Origin: Pseudomonas fluorescens | Lineage (GTDB): Bacteria; Pseudomonadota; Gammaproteobacteria; Pseudomonadales; Pseudomonadaceae | Assembly: GCF_000730425.1 (NCBI RefSeq) | Contig: NZ_CP008896.1 | Coordinates: forward strand, 3,038,001 to 3,102,000 | Length of the DNA stretch: 64,000 nucleotides | Direction of reading: 5' to 3' | Made by a program: the position numbers and the translations under genes | Shown here: in pieces, positions 25,914-33,912 of the stretch | How the letters are laid out: each line of letters starts with the position of its first letter | How positions within the stretch are numbered: position 1 is the stretch's first letter | The notes under the pieces: model-generated | What the model was told of the DNA's origin: nothing | The model's input: only the letters and a program-made list of their open reading frames with translations | The model's database searches: none

Positions 25914-26785
25914 AGTACGCCTTTATTAAGCAGCAAGCGGGTCATTACGCGATTCGACGGCTTTGCCTGACGCTCAAGGTTCATCCCAGCGGCTACTACG
26001 CGTGGCTATCAGAACCAAAATCTGCGCGAGCCAAGGACGATCAGCGACTGCTTGGACTGATCAAACACTCCTGGTTGGAAAGCGGTGGTGTTTATGGCTA
26101 TCGCAAGATCCATGATGACCTGCGAGAGGTTGGTGAGAGCTGTGGCCGTCACCGGGTAGCTAGGTTGATGCGCCTTGAAGGTTTACGTTCTCAGACTGGG
26201 TATCGACGGAGGCCGGGAAAATATGGCGGTAAACCAGCCGTTGCCTCACCGAACTTACTGAAGCGCCAATTCGATGTCAGAGAACCCAACAAAGTCTGGG
26301 TCACAGACATTACCTACATCCGAACATATGAAGGCTGGCTGTATTTGGCCGTGGTGCTCGATCTGTTTTCACGCCAGATCATTGGTTGGTCAATGAAGTC
26401 GCAGATGACCAGCGACGTAGCCATTGATGCACTGCTGATGGCGGTTTGGAGACGTAAGCCGAAGCAAGAGGTGATGATCCACTCGGATCAAGGCAGTCAG
26501 TACAGCAGCTCAGACTGGCGAAGCTTCTTGAAAGCTAACAACCTGGTAGCCAGCATGAGTCGTCGAGGTAACTGCCACGACAACGCTGTAGCGGAGAGCT
26601 TTTTCCAGCTGCTAAAGCGGGAGCGGATCAAGCGTAAAATCTACACTACACGCCAGGATGCTCGGGATGATGTGTTCGATTACATCGAGATGTTTTACAA
26701 CCCAAAACGACGCCACAGTTTCAACAATCAGCTGTCACCGGTAGAGTTTGAAAAGCGTTACGCAGCGAGCCTGGAGAGTGTCTAG
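25904..26785 (+). CDS. IS3-family transposase OrfB (DDE integrase domain)
   Basis: A 293-residue integrase-like protein. It has the HTH_21 part (SGGVYGYRKIHDDLRE) and the rve catalytic core with KVWVTDITYIRTYEGWLYLAVVLD, IHSDQGSQYSSSDW and SRRGNCHDNAVAESFFQLLK, giving the D, D and E residues. The end QLSPVEFEKRY is standard. It is translated by frameshift from orfA. It appears intact. Confidence 0.92.
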   Translation: MRLKYAFIKQQAGHYAIRRLCLTLKVHPSGYYAWLSEPKSARAKDDQRLLGLIKHSWLESGGVYGYRKIHDDLREVGESCGRHRVARLMRLEGLRSQTGYRRRPGKYGGKPAVASPNLLKRQFDVREPNKVWVTDITYIRTYEGWLYLAVVLDLFSRQIIGWSMKSQMTSDVAIDALLMAVWRRKPKQEVMIHSDQGSQYSSSDWRSFLKANNLVASMSRRGNCHDNAVAESFFQLLKRERIKRKIYTTRQDARDDVFDYIEMFYNPKRRHSFNNQLSPVEFEKRYAASLESV

Positions 26786-26806
26786 GAAACCCGGGGCGAT
26801 TCATTA

Positions 26807-26862
26807 AAAACCTTGAAAACCAGAAAAGTTACAAGCTAGCGCTGGATATAGACGCGAAGTGA
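26807..26862 (+). pseudogene. Glutathione S-transferase, 3' fragment
   Basis: Continues the GST frame interrupted at 25572: codons for KNLENQKSYKLALDIDAK then TGA at 26860. See the 5' part. Confidence 0.85.
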
Positions 26863-27679
26863 GTTTAGCTTTTTAACAAATAGCTGTGGCAGACTCTCAA
26901 ACTGCCATGGCTCTCACCATCATGAAGCTAAGACCACCAAAGCTGACATCCTTCAAGTGACGGAACACTGGAGTGATGATCAACCTGCTTAAAAGCTTGT
27001 CAGTAACCAGGCTTAAAAATTTACTCAGCTAACGATGAATACGGCTGTTACGTCAGAGCCAGACCGGGCGTCGCTTCGCAGCTACACAATAGCAAGCACA
27101 GGCTTACATGTTGGAGCTTATTGAAAAATGACCCAAGAAAGATTTATGTTTTTGTGTCCCAGTGGCAGTGGATAAGCTTGGCAGTAGTATCCCGATTGAA
27201 GTCGCATCGACACCCACTGCAGGTAGGCATGCGATTCAGAGCGACGTATATAACGAGCCTACAGAAGCGAGCGGTAAAGTAATTTTGAATAAGTTCTAAC
27301 ACCCTTTCCAATGATCAATAGCCAGTTCAGTTTTGTGAAAACACGCTTCCCTAGCCTGGCAAAGGACACGGCACATCTGGCGACGCGATTTGCAATGTCG
27401 AATCTGTGGATGGCATTCCGACATTTAGCGAGCGATACAGGAGAGGTGTGCCTGTAATATAGGGAATAGCCACCGCGAGGTTCTCACGGCGGCTAATAAA
27501 GATAGGAATGAGTGAGTGATCTGAGCGTTTTGGATCAAATCGGCACTTTCAAAATTGAAGGCAGCCGAATTTTACAAAAAAATATGACTACCTCAGACCA
27601 CCCCTAGCCGGGCCTTCCAAACATCGCAGAGCCTTGTTTTATTCTCGAGCTCCCTATTAAAAAAGCAACAGATAACACT
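26863..27679. other. Gene-free stretch with transposon remnant
   Basis: About 800 bases. Its right half contains the IS5-family relic at 27316-27605. I recognise nothing in 26863-27315. Confidence 0.5.
27316..27605 (+). pseudogene. IS5-family remnant (transposase C-terminus)
   Basis: Reads FVKTRFPSLAKDTAHLA then RFAMSNLWMAFRHL and ends GEVCL with a stop at 27455, the same as the end of the intact IS5 transposase at 15061-16038 (...VKNTAQQTTLFALSNLWM... GEVRL). A frame break precedes it. The bases behind it, to CTCAGACC near 27600, resemble the right end of that IS. Confidence 0.7.
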
Positions 27680-28087
27680 TTAAGCATCGAGCACTGCAAA
27701 TACTTCTCCAGCAGACTGAATCGCCGCTAGTGCAGCAGGAACTCCGGCAGCTATACCTATTTGGATAATTGTGTCAATAATTTCCTGACGCGAAACACCG
27801 GCACGCAAGGCTGAGCCAATTCGCAGTTTCAGAATGGGAGCAGCAGTTGCTCCTAGCGCAACACATCCAGCTACCATAATGAGTTCTCTGGTACGCAGAT
27901 CTAACGAACTCTGCCCATAGACATCGGCAAATTCCCACTCCATAACAAATCGGCCTATAGCAGGAGCAAGGTCCTTTAGCCCGTCCAAGAATTCACTAGA
28001 ACGCAGCCCAGTGATCTCCTCAAACGCCGCCTGGCCAGCAAGGAAACGCTGATCGTTGACTGATACAGTTTCGGGGGCTTTAGCCAT
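27680..28087 (-). CDS. Carboxymuconolactone decarboxylase/AhpD-like protein
   Basis: A 135-residue all-helical protein of the CMD family. It reads RFLAGQAAFEEITGLRSSEFLDGL, then DLRTRELIMVAGCVALGATAAPILKLRIGSALRAG and SRQEIIDTIIQIGIAAGVPAAL. The AhpD-type CxxC is absent; one Cys stands in VAGCVAL, so a peroxiredoxin-reducing role is unlikely and a decarboxylase-like or unknown role is left. AGGAGG precedes the ATG 28087. It is divergent from the TetR gene at 28288, and the operator at 28142-28163 lies between them. Confidence 0.82.
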   Translation of the reverse strand: MAKAPETVSVNDQRFLAGQAAFEEITGLRSSEFLDGLKDLAPAIGRFVMEWEFADVYGQSSLDLRTRELIMVAGCVALGATAAPILKLRIGSALRAGVSRQEIIDTIIQIGIAAGVPAALAAIQSAGEVFAVLDA

Positions 28088-28141
28088 TACAGAAATCCTC
28101 CTAATTGATTTGAAATGCGCTTCAGTTTGTCCGCAACGTGA

Positions 28142-28163
28142 ATAATTACCGGATGGTAATTAT
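28142..28163. promoter_or_regulatory. Perfect palindromic operator, site 1 of the TetR/efflux regulon
   Basis: ATAATTACC-GGAT-GGTAATTAT, perfect nine-base arms. It lies between the AhpD-like gene and the TetR gene, 54 bases from the former's ATG. The same arms recur before the efflux operon at 32251-32272. Confidence 0.85.
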
Positions 28164-28191
28164 AGGGCAAAAAATCAACCGATCAATAGTT

Positions 28192-28209
28192 ATTTACCAA
28201 TCAGTAATT
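28192..28209. promoter_or_regulatory. Second, weaker copy of the palindromic operator
   Basis: ATTTACC-AATC-AGTAATT, two mismatches to the arms AATTACC and GGTAATT. It is 50 bases from site 1 and upstream of the TetR gene, which suits autorepression. Confidence 0.6.
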
Positions 28210-28287
28210 AGCGAGCGTGGTGCGACATTTCACTGCAAAGCGTCCCACCTTGTTTACCAAGCGATTGTCTATCGTTATGCTGAAAGC

Positions 28288-29001
28288 ATGATCAGATCAC
28301 CACAATCGAAACGCAAATGTGCCCCCGCCGAGACGATCGACGACTCCTCGAGGCCAACGCCAAACAAACGCAAACGCATGCCCCCCCAAGAGCGTGAGAG
28401 GGAGATTATTGAAGAGGCGGTACGCTTTTTCGCCGAGGTCGGATTCGAAGGTACCCTACGCGAGTTAGCCGAACGCCTTGGAATCACACACCAGAACCTG
28501 TTTCGTTATTTCGCAACGAAAGAGGCGTTGATAGATAGAGTGTACCAAGAGGTCTACCTTAGCCGCTGGCAACCTGAATGGGAGGCAATGCTAAAGCAGC
28601 CTGGAAAGACCTTGGAAGCGCGATTAATCGACTTTTACAAGGCATATTTGCCTGCGATCTTTCGATATGACTGGGTTAGGATTTTTATTTTTGCAGGACT
28701 CAAGGGCGTCGGCATCAGTCAACGTTATCTTTCCCTAATCCAGACCAAAGTGATCGAACCAGTGGCGATGGAATTACGTGAGCTTTCCTGCGAAAAGCCA
28801 CCCGGTGAGACCTTATCGTCGGCTGAGCTTGAAGTTGCATGGGGATTACACGGTGAATTATTTTATCTTGCCCAACGTCGCTGGGTATATGACATGACAG
28901 TTCCGGAAGATCTGGATCGTTTTATCGAAATATCTATCATTCGCTTCCTGCATGGAGCACCTGCTGCCATGCAGGCATTGACGCGCGACGGAGCTAACTA
29001 A
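28288..29001 (+). CDS. TetR-family regulator of efflux pair
   Basis: A 237-residue regulator. A basic N-terminal tail is followed by the helix-turn-helix VRFFAEVGFEGTLRELAERLGITHQNLFRYFATKEALIDRVY. The C-terminal domain is helical with no known ligand motif. ATG 28288 is chosen because the frame upstream contains the operators; no strong ribosome binding site is visible and a downstream start cannot be excluded. Two operators upstream and one before emrA suggest it represses itself, the AhpD-like gene and the efflux operon. Confidence 0.83.
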   Translation: MIRSPQSKRKCAPAETIDDSSRPTPNKRKRMPPQEREREIIEEAVRFFAEVGFEGTLRELAERLGITHQNLFRYFATKEALIDRVYQEVYLSRWQPEWEAMLKQPGKTLEARLIDFYKAYLPAIFRYDWVRIFIFAGLKGVGISQRYLSLIQTKVIEPVAMELRELSCEKPPGETLSSAELEVAWGLHGELFYLAQRRWVYDMTVPEDLDRFIEISIIRFLHGAPAAMQALTRDGAN

Positions 29002-29017
29002 AAGTTGCGACGCCAGC

Positions 29018-29344
29018 TCACACGATTAAATCGTCCCGCTCACGCGCACCGCCAATCACTCCGACGGCTCCTATAACAGTACCGTCGCGAAGCAACTGTA
29101 TTCGCCAAGAATATATCGCAACTGCCCCCCCCTCCCCGTTCGAACTATTTATAGCGAAGAGTGGTCCGCCTGACTGAATATATCGAGCCAGATCTAAAGG
29201 GCTAATACCGAACTCACCAATCCGGATATGCGCGATTAAATCCTCTCCAGCGTCCTCCACCGCAATCCTCATCGGCTGATTGATTCGCTCAGTCTTAAAT
29301 TGCGCCGCCGCAATAGACTAAAGGGCATTATTCAGACTCAACAT
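29018..29344 (-). pseudogene. GlcG/HbpS-like protein gene with in-frame stop
   Basis: From ATG 29344 (AAAGGA upstream) it reads MLSLNNAL, then TAG at 29318-29320, then SIAAAQFKTERINQP, MRIAVEDAGEDLIAHIRIG and ends DGTVIGAVGVIGGARERDD. This follows the GlcG/HbpS heme-binding family (VVDAGGHLVA..., VIGAIGVSG) over its length, though it is short. The amber codon probably replaced a CAG. An internal start at ATG 29272 would give an 84-residue N-truncated product. It lies between the TetR gene and emrB. Confidence 0.65.
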
Positions 29345-29416
29345 CAATGAAGTCCTTTGAGTATCGATACCATTAAATATCATACACTCTGGCGAGAGTG
29401 CTAATAAGCACGGTAC

Positions 29417-31057
29417 TCAAGCGTGGCGGACATTAGAACTGGGATGTCCCGATCCGTAGGGCATCATAAATGCCGCCAACACTGCACCTATTAATGTAAC
29501 CACAGCGATCGCTGCCAAGGTATCGGCATGCGCCAAAATCTGAGATTGAAGCCGCACATTACTAGCTAGTAGATGCAATGCCTGTTCCGTCGCCTGATCA
29601 CTGCCGCTGGACCGCATACTGACTGCCGAGATAAGGGCATCCAGCCTCGCTGAAACAGCGGCCGAGGATGTGCTCACATGATCCATAAGTACATTAGATC
29701 GGGTTTGCTCACGTACTCGATCCAAAGTGCTAACCCAAGCCAAACCCGCCGTACCGCAGATACTGCGCATAACATTGAATGCCATAGCAGCATGCAATCC
29801 CTCGCGCGGCAAAAGATCACCAACATACAAATACAGCAGTGGCAACAAGATCAGGGGCAGCCCTAAGCCCTGCAATATCTGCCCAATGCGCAACTCATCG
29901 CCCTCCCATGAGCCGTCGATGTTCAAGCTGTCATGCAGAGCACCCGTGGCGACCAATACGCCCCCCAATACAAGTAAACGACGGGGACCTCCCAACCATT
30001 TCCTATCCAAGCACACTACCGCGCCCGCAAAACTAATCAATTGCGGCCAGCCTGCATCCCACAGCACCGCTCCCAATTCGCGCGGATGATAGCTGTGTAT
30101 CTGTATAAGGAATTGGGGAATCACATAGCTGCAACCTGTCACAGCGACACTGAAAGGCAAAATTCCCAAAATGCCCAGTACTATATTGCGTCTCGACAGC
30201 AGTTCTACATTAAGCAGGCGATCATGCCTCACTCTGACCACGTGATATATAAATCCGCATATGGCAACCGTACCGGCGAATAGCAACACTCTAATTGGGG
30301 TTGCCTGTAACCAATCAAGCCGATTACCCTGATCGAAAGCACAGGCGAGCATGCCAAGCCCGCCAACGAACAGGAGCATTCCAAACCGATCCATATGAAG
30401 CAAAGGCCGCAAACGCAGTCTTTCGCGCGGCAGACCATAGAAACCCGCGATCAATGCGAATATGCCAGGCAGAAGGTTTGCGAGAAACAGTGCGCGCCAT
30501 CCCCAGTGGTCGAGCAGCCAGCCTGTGATTGCAGCGGCCAACTGCGGGGCCAGAGTCGAGGCGGAGGTATATAGTGCCAAAGCAAGAGCACGATGCCTAG
30601 CCGGTAGAGTTCGCAATAGCGCAACTATCGCCATCGGTAATAGGACCCCGCCGGCCATACCCTGTGCAAAGCGAACGATGACCTGAGCAGCATAAGGAGG
30701 GCTGAACGCCATTAATACCGAGGTAGCCATAAAGAGCAACGTTGCCCCTAACAACACCCGTCGAAGTGATAACGCAGTTGCCAACCAGCAGCCAATCACC
30801 ACGCCGACTACATCTCCAGCGGCATAAGCTGAAGAAAGCAAAGTACCTTCGTCAACCCCCAGGCCTAAACCACCCCGTACATCGGCAAATCCCAGCACAA
30901 CGTATCGGGCACCGAGCACGGTCATCCAGGCTGCAGCAATAGCGGCCACGCAGGCCGAAAAACGCCGACGATCCCATCGAATCAAAGATCCGGGAAAAAG
31001 TCGCGACTTCAGCCGACTATTCACTTCTGATACGGCAGGGCCTAAAGAGTCACTCAC
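29417..31057 (-). CDS. emrB: MFS drug efflux transporter, EmrB/DHA2 type
   Basis: A 546-residue inner-membrane transporter of the 14-helix DHA2 group. Many hydrophobic segments run through it, with VRFAQGMAGGVLLPMAIVALL and LGWRALFLANLLPGIFA-like motif (DHWGWRALFLANLLPG), typical of EmrB proteins. It would export drugs or toxic organics with the adaptor EmrA and an outer-membrane channel supplied elsewhere. The start is GTG 31057, overlapping the emrA stop by four bases (GTGA), so translation is coupled; the longer TTG start is less likely. Controlled by the operator at 32251. Confidence 0.88.
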   Translation of the reverse strand: MSDSLGPAVSEVNSRLKSRLFPGSLIRWDRRRFSACVAAIAAAWMTVLGARYVVLGFADVRGGLGLGVDEGTLLSSAYAAGDVVGVVIGCWLATALSLRRVLLGATLLFMATSVLMAFSPPYAAQVIVRFAQGMAGGVLLPMAIVALLRTLPARHRALALALYTSASTLAPQLAAAITGWLLDHWGWRALFLANLLPGIFALIAGFYGLPRERLRLRPLLHMDRFGMLLFVGGLGMLACAFDQGNRLDWLQATPIRVLLFAGTVAICGFIYHVVRVRHDRLLNVELLSRRNIVLGILGILPFSVAVTGCSYVIPQFLIQIHSYHPRELGAVLWDAGWPQLISFAGAVVCLDRKWLGGPRRLLVLGGVLVATGALHDSLNIDGSWEGDELRIGQILQGLGLPLILLPLLYLYVGDLLPREGLHAAMAFNVMRSICGTAGLAWVSTLDRVREQTRSNVLMDHVSTSSAAVSARLDALISAVSMRSSGSDQATEQALHLLASNVRLQSQILAHADTLAAIAVVTLIGAVLAAFMMPYGSGHPSSNVRHA

Positions 31058-32238
31058 ACCCGCCCTCGCAGCCAGCCGGTTAACCAATCAATAAAATTTC
31101 CTGAACTCAGTCCGGTTGATGTGTGAATGGTCGTAGTAACAGACATACCCGGGAGCAGAGAGGACTGCGAATCCTGACTCGGGTCAAGTGTGATCTTCAC
31201 CGGAAAACGCTGAACTACCTTAGTGAAATTACCTGTCGCATTGTCGGCTGGAAGCAAAGCAAACTGCGCCCCGCTGGCAGGCTGAAGACTGTCAACCTTA
31301 CCGTCGAATGCTTGACCAGGCAGACTGTCAACCAAAATAGTAACGCGCTGTCCTGGGCGTATATGCGTTATCTCGCTTTCCCTAAAATTTGCGACCACCC
31401 AAACATGTGGCAGCGGAACTACATCGGCGATCAGCGTTCCGGTGCGCACATACATACCAGGACGCACATGACGCTCGCCAATGACGCCATCAACCGGAGA
31501 CGTGATACGTGTCCAGCCAAGATCTATATTGCGCAGATTCAGACTCGACTGTGCAGCCTGAAGATTGGCTCTCGCCTTGTTTATACTCGCATTGCTCATT
31601 TTCTCCCGCTGTTGCGCCGCCATCCACTCGGCGCGCCTCTGGGCAAGATTAGCGCTCAAACGCTTAACGTCTGCATCAATACCATCAACCTGCTGGCGAG
31701 ACACCGATCCACTTGGCAGTAAAGCATGATAGCGACTGTGATCAGCAACTGCGCGATCCAACTCAGCGTGTAAAGCCCGTAAGGATGCCGCAGCCGCTTC
31801 TACTTGAATCTGTTGATATTGCTTTTGGCTGAGAGATTCGACCAGCGCGGCAGCGGCTAAATCAGACTTAGCCTGAGCTTCGGCGACCTTTTCTCGATAA
31901 TCAGCATCCTGCACTAATGCCAACAAATCGCCAGAACGCACTCTCTGATTGTCGCGGATCGGCACATCCACGAGATATCCTTCAACGTGTGATACTAGCG
32001 GGGTCAGATCGGCCCGGACGTAGGCATCATCAGTAGTCACACTATCCCTGTACGGAATCGGGTACCAGACTGCCACCGCAGAAGCGAACAGCACGGACGA
32101 TGCCATAGCGAAGCGCCTTGACATTCGCACTCTGGTTGTAACAAGCGGCCAACCCACTATTAACGCCCATCTACTTTTTATTCTGCGACGAGATCTGCAC
32201 GTCGCATCCCCACTTTTTGCCGCAGATTGTCGGAGCAT
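31054..32238 (-). CDS. emrA: HlyD/EmrA family periplasmic adaptor
   Basis: A 394-residue membrane fusion protein. After a basic N-tail and one membrane helix (AMASSVLFASAVAVWYPIPY) come TTDDAYVRADLTPLVSHVEGYL and RVRSGDLLALVQDADY (lipoyl/biotinyl half), an alpha-hairpin coiled coil (about residues 115-225), the second lipoyl half (WTRITSPVDGVIGERHVRPG) and a beta barrel (VWVVANFRESEITHIRPGQ). It links EmrB to an outer-membrane channel. The promoter carries the palindromic TetR operator. Confidence 0.9.
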   Translation of the reverse strand: MLRQSAAKSGDATCRSRRRIKSRWALIVGWPLVTTRVRMSRRFAMASSVLFASAVAVWYPIPYRDSVTTDDAYVRADLTPLVSHVEGYLVDVPIRDNQRVRSGDLLALVQDADYREKVAEAQAKSDLAAAALVESLSQKQYQQIQVEAAAASLRALHAELDRAVADHSRYHALLPSGSVSRQQVDGIDADVKRLSANLAQRRAEWMAAQQREKMSNASINKARANLQAAQSSLNLRNIDLGWTRITSPVDGVIGERHVRPGMYVRTGTLIADVVPLPHVWVVANFRESEITHIRPGQRVTILVDSLPGQAFDGKVDSLQPASGAQFALLPADNATGNFTKVVQRFPVKITLDPSQDSQSSLLPGMSVTTTIHTSTGLSSGNFIDWLTGWLRGRV

Positions 32239-32250
32239 CTACAACCACCA

Positions 32251-32272
32251 TTAATTACCATTTGGTAATTAT
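32251..32272. promoter_or_regulatory. Palindromic operator upstream of emrAB
   Basis: AATTACC-ATTT-GGTAATT with AT extension on both sides, 13 bases before the emrA ATG. The arms are identical to those at 28142-28163, which ties the efflux operon to the TetR gene at 28288. Confidence 0.85.
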
Positions 32273-32461
32273 AGGTCTTGAGATCGGCAAGTCAACCCGA
32301 GTTCAGTTACCGCAAGCACCAGCTGTTACCGATCGAAATCACATCCGAAAATATTTCAGATCTATATCACCTACGTGAACGCCCCACGGTATCGACTGCT
32401 GTCGGGGATTTGGCGTGCTCACTTTTGGCTCAGCACGCTCATCACTGGAGAGGATCTGCGT

Positions 32462-32791
32462 ATGTATAACCCGTGCCCAAGCTGTAACTCTGGACGCGTC
32501 GTCACGAAAAATATCGGTAAACAAACGGGTGGATTAATTGGTGCGGCAGGCGGTGTGGCCAGCGGTGCCGCCGGCGCCCTTTCAGGCGCAGAAGCCGGCG
32601 CGGTGCTGGGAGTAGTCGGCGGGCCGGTGGGAATCGCTATCGGCAGCATCGCCGGGGCGATTTTGGGTGGTCTGTTCGGTGGGGTCGCAGGTGGCATTGC
32701 CGGGGCCACGCTGGGCGAGCAGATCGATGAAAAAATCCTTCACAACTATCAGTGCCTGGCGTGCGGTTACAGCTTCAGCGTCAACCGTTAA
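32462..32791 (+). CDS. Zinc-ribbon protein with central glycine zipper
   Basis: A 109-residue protein. It starts MYNPCPSCNSGRV and ends NYQCLACGYSFSVNR, so two CxxC pairs, one at each end, could form one zinc ribbon. Between them is a long Gly/Ala stretch (about residues 20-85, GGLIGAAGGVASGAAGALSG...) with glycine-zipper pattern likely to pack in a membrane. GGAGAGG precedes ATG 32462. It stands before DUF932 here and in the broken copy at the window start, so they form a conserved pair on this element. Function unknown. Confidence 0.75.
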   Translation: MYNPCPSCNSGRVVTKNIGKQTGGLIGAAGGVASGAAGALSGAEAGAVLGVVGGPVGIAIGSIAGAILGGLFGGVAGGIAGATLGEQIDEKILHNYQCLACGYSFSVNR

Positions 32792-32862
32792 GTCGTTGTG
32801 AACAGGCGTCGTTGGTTAATGAAACGACGCGCTTTTCCCTTCATTCGCAAGGAATCATTCCC

Positions 32863-33831
32863 ATGGCTCATCTCGTTGAACAAATGGCTTACGTTGGTGC
32901 CACGCCCTGGCATGGTCTGGGCAGTCGCCTCTCCCCCAAACAACCGCTCGAAGTCTGGCAGCGTGAAGCGGGTATGGACTGGCAGATTCAGGAAAGCCCG
33001 GTCCATTTTAAGTCTGACGCCATCGGGCACCTGGGCTCAATTCATACCTTCCCTGAGCAGAAGGTGCTGTATCGCTCCGACACCAAGGCCCCTCTGTCGG
33101 TGGTTTCTCAGCGCTACCAGGTCGTGCAGCCGCGTGAGGTCTTGGAGTTTTATCGCGATCTCACCGAAGTCTCGGGCTACGAGCTGGAAACCGCTGGAGT
33201 GCTCAAAGGCGGTCGCAAGTTCTGGGCGCTGGCCCGTACTGGGCAAGGCACGACGCTCCGTGGTAACGACCAGGTGAATGGCTACCTACTGCTGGCCACC
33301 TCCTGTGATGGCACTCTGGCCACCACAGCGACCCCGACCACCGTGCGCGTGGTCTGCAACAACACCCTGACCATCGCTCTGGATGGCACCACCCGCGCGA
33401 TCAAGGTACCGCACAACACCCGCTTCGATCCGCAGGCGGTGAAAAAGCAGTTAGGCATCGCCGTTTCACAGTGGGACACCTTCATGCATCGAATGCGCAC
33501 TCTGTCTGAACGCAAGGTGCAGTGGCATGAAGCGATGGGCTTTTTCATGAGCGTTGTGTGTGACGTCCCCCCCAATAGCAAACTGCCCGAAGTCCTGCCG
33601 AACGAGCGCGCATTGCGCAAGGTTCAAAGCCTATACGAAGGCGGAGGTCGCGGCGCCACGCTGGAATCGGCCCAAGGAACTGCGTGGGGCTTGCTCAATG
33701 CGGTGACCGAGTACGTTGATCACGAGCGACGTGCCCGAAGTACTGAATACCGCATGGACTCGGCTTGGTTTGGCCAAGGGGCTCTCATCAAACAACGCGC
33801 CCTGCAAGCCGCATTGCAACTCGCCGCCTAG
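32863..33831 (+). CDS. DUF932 domain protein
   Basis: A 322-residue intact copy of the phage/plasmid-like DUF932 family. ATG 32863 follows AAGGAATCATTCCC. Conserved parts are TPWHGLGSRL, YQVVQPREVLEFYRDL and RVVCNNTLTIAL, with C-terminal EYRMDSAWFGQGALIKQRA. Such proteins sit in the backbone of integrative elements and plasmids, often beside recombination nucleases as here. The molecular activity is unknown. A diverged broken copy is at 98-1065. Confidence 0.88.
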   Translation: MAHLVEQMAYVGATPWHGLGSRLSPKQPLEVWQREAGMDWQIQESPVHFKSDAIGHLGSIHTFPEQKVLYRSDTKAPLSVVSQRYQVVQPREVLEFYRDLTEVSGYELETAGVLKGGRKFWALARTGQGTTLRGNDQVNGYLLLATSCDGTLATTATPTTVRVVCNNTLTIALDGTTRAIKVPHNTRFDPQAVKKQLGIAVSQWDTFMHRMRTLSERKVQWHEAMGFFMSVVCDVPPNSKLPEVLPNERALRKVQSLYEGGGRGATLESAQGTAWGLLNAVTEYVDHERRARSTEYRMDSAWFGQGALIKQRALQAALQLAA

Positions 33832-33858
33832 CTCCACTCACTTAATCAACTATTAAAG

Positions 33859-33892
33859 CGCCTGGTCAGCTTCTGCTGGCTGGGCGTTTTTT
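33859..33892 (+). terminator. Rho-independent terminator after DUF932 gene
   Basis: CGCCTGGTCAGC, loop TTCT, GCTGGCTGGGCG, then TTTTTT. Confidence 0.85.
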
Positions 33893-33912
33893 ATGCCGCA
33901 CAGGAAAACATC

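Larger units (their letters stand above)
25573..26803 (+). mobile_element. IS3-family insertion sequence, complete (1231 bp)
   Basis: The ends are TGAATCGCCCC and its complement GGGGCGATTCA; the inverted repeat continues inside with GTTTC and TAGACAC. TTA is repeated on both sides (25570-25572 and 26804-26806), a 3-bp target duplication. It holds orfA and orfB with a frameshift signal. It interrupts the GST gene and the frame is restored if it is removed with one TTA. Confidence 0.92.
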
